Source: Faecalibacterium sp. I3-3-33 (GTDB lineage Bacteria > Bacillota > Clostridia > Oscillospirales > Ruminococcaceae). From it: DNA of 64,000 bases. Shown in pieces: positions 60,996-64,000 of this stretch (the first letter of the stretch is position 1; each line of letters begins with the position of its first letter). Made by a program: the position numbers and the translations under genes. Below the pieces are notes generated by a model that was not told the DNA's origin, did not search any database, and saw nothing but the letters and a program-made list of their open reading frames with translations. The stretch is taken from contig NZ_CP094469.1 of NCBI RefSeq assembly GCF_023347295.1, positions 2,790,001-2,854,000 of the forward strand. The letters run 5' to 3'.

Positions 60996-61717
60996 GGTTC
61001 GCGGTCCGCCTCCTTCTGGTAGTGCACGGTCAGGGTATCCCGCGCTTCCTTTTGCAGATATTCCTTGTGCTTTGCAGCCGCAGCGCGCCAGATGGCGCAC
61101 AGGATGCCCAGCACGATAAAGCCGCCCGCCGGCATCTTAGCCAGCGGCAGCAGCGCCCAGCGCCCCACCGGGGCACCGAACACGGTGCCAAGGCTGAGCC
61201 ACTCGCGCACGATGCCCACCACGAGCAGCAGCAGCGCATAACCCACGGTGATGCGCACGCCCTTGGAAACGGCCTTGTGCACCGTCTCCTGCACGCGGCC
61301 GAAGCGGTAGGTCAGAAGCGGCTCCACCACCAGCATGGGCAGGTAGATGCCAAGGTTCAAAAGGCCCGTGCCGAACACGAGGTTCAAAATGGGGTACGCC
61401 GCCAAGTACACCACAGCGGCGCTGGCTGCGTACAGAATCGCACGGGGCAGCAGCTTTTTTTGCAGCTGCTCCGGGGTAGGCTCCTCGTCCTGCAGGGGCA
61501 CAAGGCGGCTGAGCAGGCAGGCCAGCACGCGGGAGGGCACCAGCAGCAGCGCCACCGCCGCCGCCAGCATCAGGCTGTTCTGGCCGGTGGTAGCCACGAC
61601 CACCAGCGGTGCCAGACCCATGCCCTGCATGACCACCGGGTTATTCAGGAACACGCGGTCATGATGGGCAAACTTTTCGGGGCTTTGCAAAATCAGTTCC
61701 GCAGTACGCTTTTTCAT
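60992..61717 (-). CDS. rnfE: Rnf complex subunit E
   Basis: 241 residues, six membrane segments, with FLNNPVVMQGMGLAPLVVVAT (shown in part as NNPVVMQGMGLAPL) and NLGIYLPMLVVEPLL, the RnfE/NqrD pattern. The C-terminal 30 residues are a charged helix not typical of the family. Overlaps rnfD and rnfA by 4 bp on each side. Confidence 0.87.
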   Translation of the reverse strand: MKKRTAELILQSPEKFAHHDRVFLNNPVVMQGMGLAPLVVVATTGQNSLMLAAAVALLLVPSRVLACLLSRLVPLQDEEPTPEQLQKKLLPRAILYAASAAVVYLAAYPILNLVFGTGLLNLGIYLPMLVVEPLLTYRFGRVQETVHKAVSKGVRITVGYALLLLVVGIVREWLSLGTVFGAPVGRWALLPLAKMPAGGFIVLGILCAIWRAAAAKHKEYLQKEARDTLTVHYQKEADREP

Positions 61718-62733
61718 TCCGCAGCCTCCTTTCGTTCGGACGGCAGACGGTGCAGCAGACGGTACAGCCGCTCCTCGGTGCGGTCAATGAGCGCGGACAC
61801 GCTGTTGACCGCCAGCAGCGCAAAGCAGACACCGGTCTCGTACACGCCGAAATAGCGGAAGCCCATGGTGGCGATGCCCACCAGTGCGCCGTACAGGATG
61901 CGCCCGAGCCGGTGGTGGGCGCAGGTGTAGGGCTCGTTGAGCAGGAACACCGCGCAGAACAGCACCGCACCGGTGTGCAGCTCGTCCCGGATGCCCTGCA
62001 AGCGGGGCAGCAAGCTGCTGAAGAGGGTGCTGTCTGCCAGACCCACCTGCCGCGGGAAGAAGAAGGCGATGAGCCCGCAGGTGATGAGAAAACTTGCCGA
62101 TGCGCCGATGTGCACGTCCTTCTGGGTCCACAGCACAAGGCCGCAGGCCAGAATGACCAGCGCTGCGCCGGTGCCCATGGGGGCGGCGAACTCGCCCAGC
62201 ACAACGGCGAGGGTGTTCAGGTTCAGGATACCGCCGCTGCGCAGGGTATCCTCGATGGTGCTGCTTACCGGCACGGCAGAGGCGTTCCACAGGGGCAGCG
62301 GCGTATAGGGCTGCGGGTAGCGCACCACCTGCTCCGGCCACGATACCGCCGCCACGGCGTAGCCCACGGCAGCGGGGTTGAAGGGGTAGCTGCCGTAGCC
62401 GCCAAAGACCTCCTTGCCGATGAGCACGCCCGCCATCACCGCCACCACCAGCACATAGATGTCCACGGTGGCGGGCATGAGCAGAGCGATGATCAGGCTG
62501 AAGCTCTCGTTGGAGAGATCTTTATTGGTGTACACCCGATGGCGCAGCAGCGCCACCAGACGGTCGCACAGGTTGCCGGTAAGCAGGGCGACGCCGCATA
62601 GCAGCAGCGGGCGCGCGCCGTAGAAATAGCAGGCCATGCACAGCAGCGGCACACACAGCCAGAAAACGTGCTGGTAGTACCGGCCGGTCTTTTGCAGCTG
62701 CCGCTCCTGCTCCTGGATCAAAGCTTCATCCAT
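61714..62733 (-). CDS. rnfD: Rnf complex subunit D
   Basis: 339 residues with about nine membrane segments and FGGYGSYPFNPAAVGYA and NEPYTCAHHRLGRILYGALVGI, as in RnfD/NqrB. In characterised RnfD a Thr carries FMN; I cannot pick that residue out here with confidence. First of the D-E-A set, 12 bp after rpe. rnfC, rnfG and rnfB are not in the window. Confidence 0.87.
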   Translation of the reverse strand: MDEALIQEQERQLQKTGRYYQHVFWLCVPLLCMACYFYGARPLLLCGVALLTGNLCDRLVALLRHRVYTNKDLSNESFSLIIALLMPATVDIYVLVVAVMAGVLIGKEVFGGYGSYPFNPAAVGYAVAAVSWPEQVVRYPQPYTPLPLWNASAVPVSSTIEDTLRSGGILNLNTLAVVLGEFAAPMGTGAALVILACGLVLWTQKDVHIGASASFLITCGLIAFFFPRQVGLADSTLFSSLLPRLQGIRDELHTGAVLFCAVFLLNEPYTCAHHRLGRILYGALVGIATMGFRYFGVYETGVCFALLAVNSVSALIDRTEERLYRLLHRLPSERKEAAE

Positions 62734-62745
62734 ATACAGCCCTCC

Positions 62746-63396
62746 TTACAGGCTGGCCAGTGCGCCCACAGCCGCAGCGGGGTCGGCAGCGCCAAACACG
62801 GCACTGCCCGCCACCAGCACGTCGGCTCCGGCTTCCACGCACAGGGGTGCGGTGGCGGCATCCACGCCGCCGTCCACCTCCAGCAGGTAGGAAAGGCCGC
62901 GGGCTTCCCGCTCCGCCTTGAGCCAGCGGAGCTTATCCAGCGCCGAGGGCATGAACTTCTGCCCGCCGAAGCCGGGCTCCACGCTCATCACCAGCACCAG
63001 ATCCAGCTGCTCCAGCCACGGTGCCAGCGCCTCGGCCGGGGTGCCGGGCTTGATGGTCAGACCCACCTTGCAGCCCAGCGCACGCACAGCGTCAATGGTG
63101 GCCTGAATATCATCTTCGCACTCCAGATGGAAGTTATACAGGGTCGCACCAGCCTTGATGAAAGGCTCGGCGTATTGCAGCGGGTGGCTGATCATCAGAT
63201 GCACGTCGTAAAAGGCATCCGGCAGCGCCTTGTGCAGGCTTTTGAGCACCGGCACACCAAAGCTGATGTTGGGCACAAAATGCCCGTCCATCACGTCGTA
63301 GTGCAGCATCTGCGCACCGGCGTCCAGCACCATGCGGCAATCTGCACCCAGCTTGCCAAAATCAGCAGAAAGAATCGAAGGACTTACGATGGCCAT
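62746..63396 (-). CDS. rpe: Ribulose-phosphate 3-epimerase
   Basis: 216 residues, TIM barrel: SPSILSADFGKL, LHYDVMDGHFVPNISFG, VHLMI, VMSVEPGFGGQKFM and EVDGGVDAATAPL. Pentose-phosphate pathway enzyme. RBS GGAG is rather far (14 nt). It heads the rpe-rnfDEA-... run. Confidence 0.95.
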   Translation of the reverse strand: MAIVSPSILSADFGKLGADCRMVLDAGAQMLHYDVMDGHFVPNISFGVPVLKSLHKALPDAFYDVHLMISHPLQYAEPFIKAGATLYNFHLECEDDIQATIDAVRALGCKVGLTIKPGTPAEALAPWLEQLDLVLVMSVEPGFGGQKFMPSALDKLRWLKAEREARGLSYLLEVDGGVDAATAPLCVEAGADVLVAGSAVFGAADPAAAVGALASL

Positions 63397-63667
63397 AATA
63401 TTTCATTACGCTCCGTTATTTTTAGCAATTTTTATCCCATGCGTTGCGCATTTTGCAGGGTTCTGCCGGGCAAAAAATACGCGGGCATGGTTATCTTTTA
63501 GTTTACATGAAAACGGCCAAAAAATCAAACCCGCAGCCGTTTTTTTCACGGAAAAGTCGTAAATAGCGCAAAAAGTCCATTGCGCGGCAGCATCTCCATG
63601 CGCCGCGCAGCTGCCGCCGAAGGCTTGCCATTTTGCAGCAGCTTTCTTTGAAGCAGGACGATTTGGA

Positions 63668-63785
63668 ATGGCCTCCGCATTGCTCTGGCCATATTCAGCG
63701 GAAAATAGATTTTTAATTTCGCGTTTGTCGCACTCTGCGGAGTGCTCCAAACGCATTTTCACAAAAGGGGGTCACAGCGGTAAGC
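63668..63785. repeat. Repeat family B, single copy
   Basis: CAGCGGAAAATAGATTTTTA (start in this region at about 63697), hairpin GCGTTTG/CAAACGC around GCACTC-TGCG-GAGTGC, then ATTTTCACAAAAGGGGG. Same as the 53.3-53.5 kb units. The rest of the 456-bp gap 63397-63852 has no gene that I can support. Confidence 0.7.
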
Positions 63786-63811
63786 AGGATTTTTATTCCC
63801 ACAATGCCAAA

Positions 63812-63846
63812 GCAGCCAGACCGCCCGGGCGGGGCAGTCTGGCTGC
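63812..63846 (-). terminator. Terminator of the right-edge gene
   Basis: GCAGCCAGAC (63812) pairs with GTCTGGCTGC (63837-63846); the minus-strand tail TTTGGCATTG is only weakly T-rich. Confidence 0.6.
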
Positions 63847-63852
63847 GGGGTC

Positions 63853-63999
63853 TTATTCTACCGGCTTCATGCTGGCGGGGTCCTCCACTGCGCCGGGCTG
63901 ACCGGCGGCGTCCGGCAGGCGCTTCATGCCGCCGGGGTTGGGGGAGCAGGTGGGCAGGGTGAACACAAAGCGGCACCACTCGCCCTGCTGGCTCTCCAC
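63853..63999 (-). CDS. 3' end of a probable sensor histidine kinase
   Basis: The last 48 codons of a frame entering from the right edge, ending TAA at 63853-63855. The visible part GEWCRFVFTLPTCSPNPGG matches the end of histidine-kinase ATPase domains (G-x-x-F-x-F-T-L-P), followed by a 28-residue tail. Only the C-terminus is seen, so sensor type and partner are unknown. Confidence 0.5.
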   Translation of the reverse strand: MESQQGEWCRFVFTLPTCSPNPGGMKRLPDAAGQPGAVEDPASMKPVE

Positions 64000-64000
64000 G

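Noticed and set aside
63406..63762. A 118-codon minus-strand ORF
   Set aside because: Lies in repeat family B; its product is translated repeat, with parts recurring in the shadow ORF at 51.6-53.8 kb.
1..64000. tRNA or rRNA genes, prophage or transposase genes
   Set aside because: None recognised on either strand by eye; the only mobile-like DNA is the non-coding repeats.

Overview
The window is about 64 kb of GC-rich DNA from a Gram-positive, low-redundancy Clostridia genome. The combination of a T-box asnS leader, CIRCE-controlled hrcA-grpE-dnaK-dnaJ, MocR/ECF-type vitamin transport, an AGCS symporter, SpoVA/SpoIIP/GPR/SpoVT proteins and characteristic dispersed palindromic repeats points to the Oscillospiraceae/Ruminococcaceae. 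The best guess, from memory of protein style and repeats, is Faecalibacterium or a close relative; no database was consulted. Most genes are tightly packed with 4-bp ATGA/GTGA overlaps inside operons and strong hairpin terminators between them.

Layout. 1-4.7 kb: the 5' 1,560 codons of a giant secreted repeat protein (minus strand). 5-13 kb: a complete seven-gene arginine pathway, argG-argH-argC-argJ-argB-argD-argF, minus strand. 13.3-19.3 kb: an orphan PTS IIC-like permease, a GH25 muramidase, a DUF4830 protein, and ptsH-ptsI. 19.4-23.3 kb: an anti-sigma/ECF sigma pair with its own ECF-type promoter, beside a probable cell-envelope operon (degenerate M23 protein, NlpC/P60-like protein, and a small two-TM gene interrupted by a stop). 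23.5-26.5 kb: mutY and T-box-controlled asnS. 26.6-31.9 kb: a lipoprotein, the sporulation genes spoIIP and gpr, rpsT, and spoVAC-spoVAD-spoVAE. 31.9-36.2 kb: a VanY-type carboxypeptidase, a DUF4358 lipoprotein, and an MBOAT O-acetyltransferase with a DHHW partner. 36.3-38.5 kb: two paralogous double-glycine-leader peptides, then a Fic protein gene boxed by 79-bp operator-like direct repeats. 38.5-43.6 kb: the heat-shock operon. 43.6-46.1 kb: a second secreted GGTF-repeat protein between MITE-like repeats. 46.1-55.1 kb: spoVT, a BaiN-like flavoprotein, an ECF S component with divergent MocR regulator, an LCP-like protein, an AGCS symporter and a MATE pump. 55.2-63.4 kb: rlmA-like and DEAD-box genes, DUF1015, a DUF4015-like protein, a partial Rnf set (D-E-A only) and rpe. 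The last 150 bases hold the 3' end of a probable histidine kinase.

How the parts work together. The arg cluster makes arginine from glutamate through the ArgJ acetyl-recycling route. ptsH/ptsI supply phosphate to sugar PTS permeases, but the HPr has Lys at position 46 where the regulatory Ser would be. The envelope genes (GH25, M23/NlpC-like, VanY-type, MBOAT/DHHW, LCP-like) modify or cut peptidoglycan and surface polymers. The least explained items are the tandem GG-leader peptides with no exporter in view, the Fic cassette bounded by its own promoter/operator repeats, the ECF locus with reversed gene order and a split small membrane gene, and a spore-protein set with a sigma-G-like promoter in what may be an asporogenous lineage.
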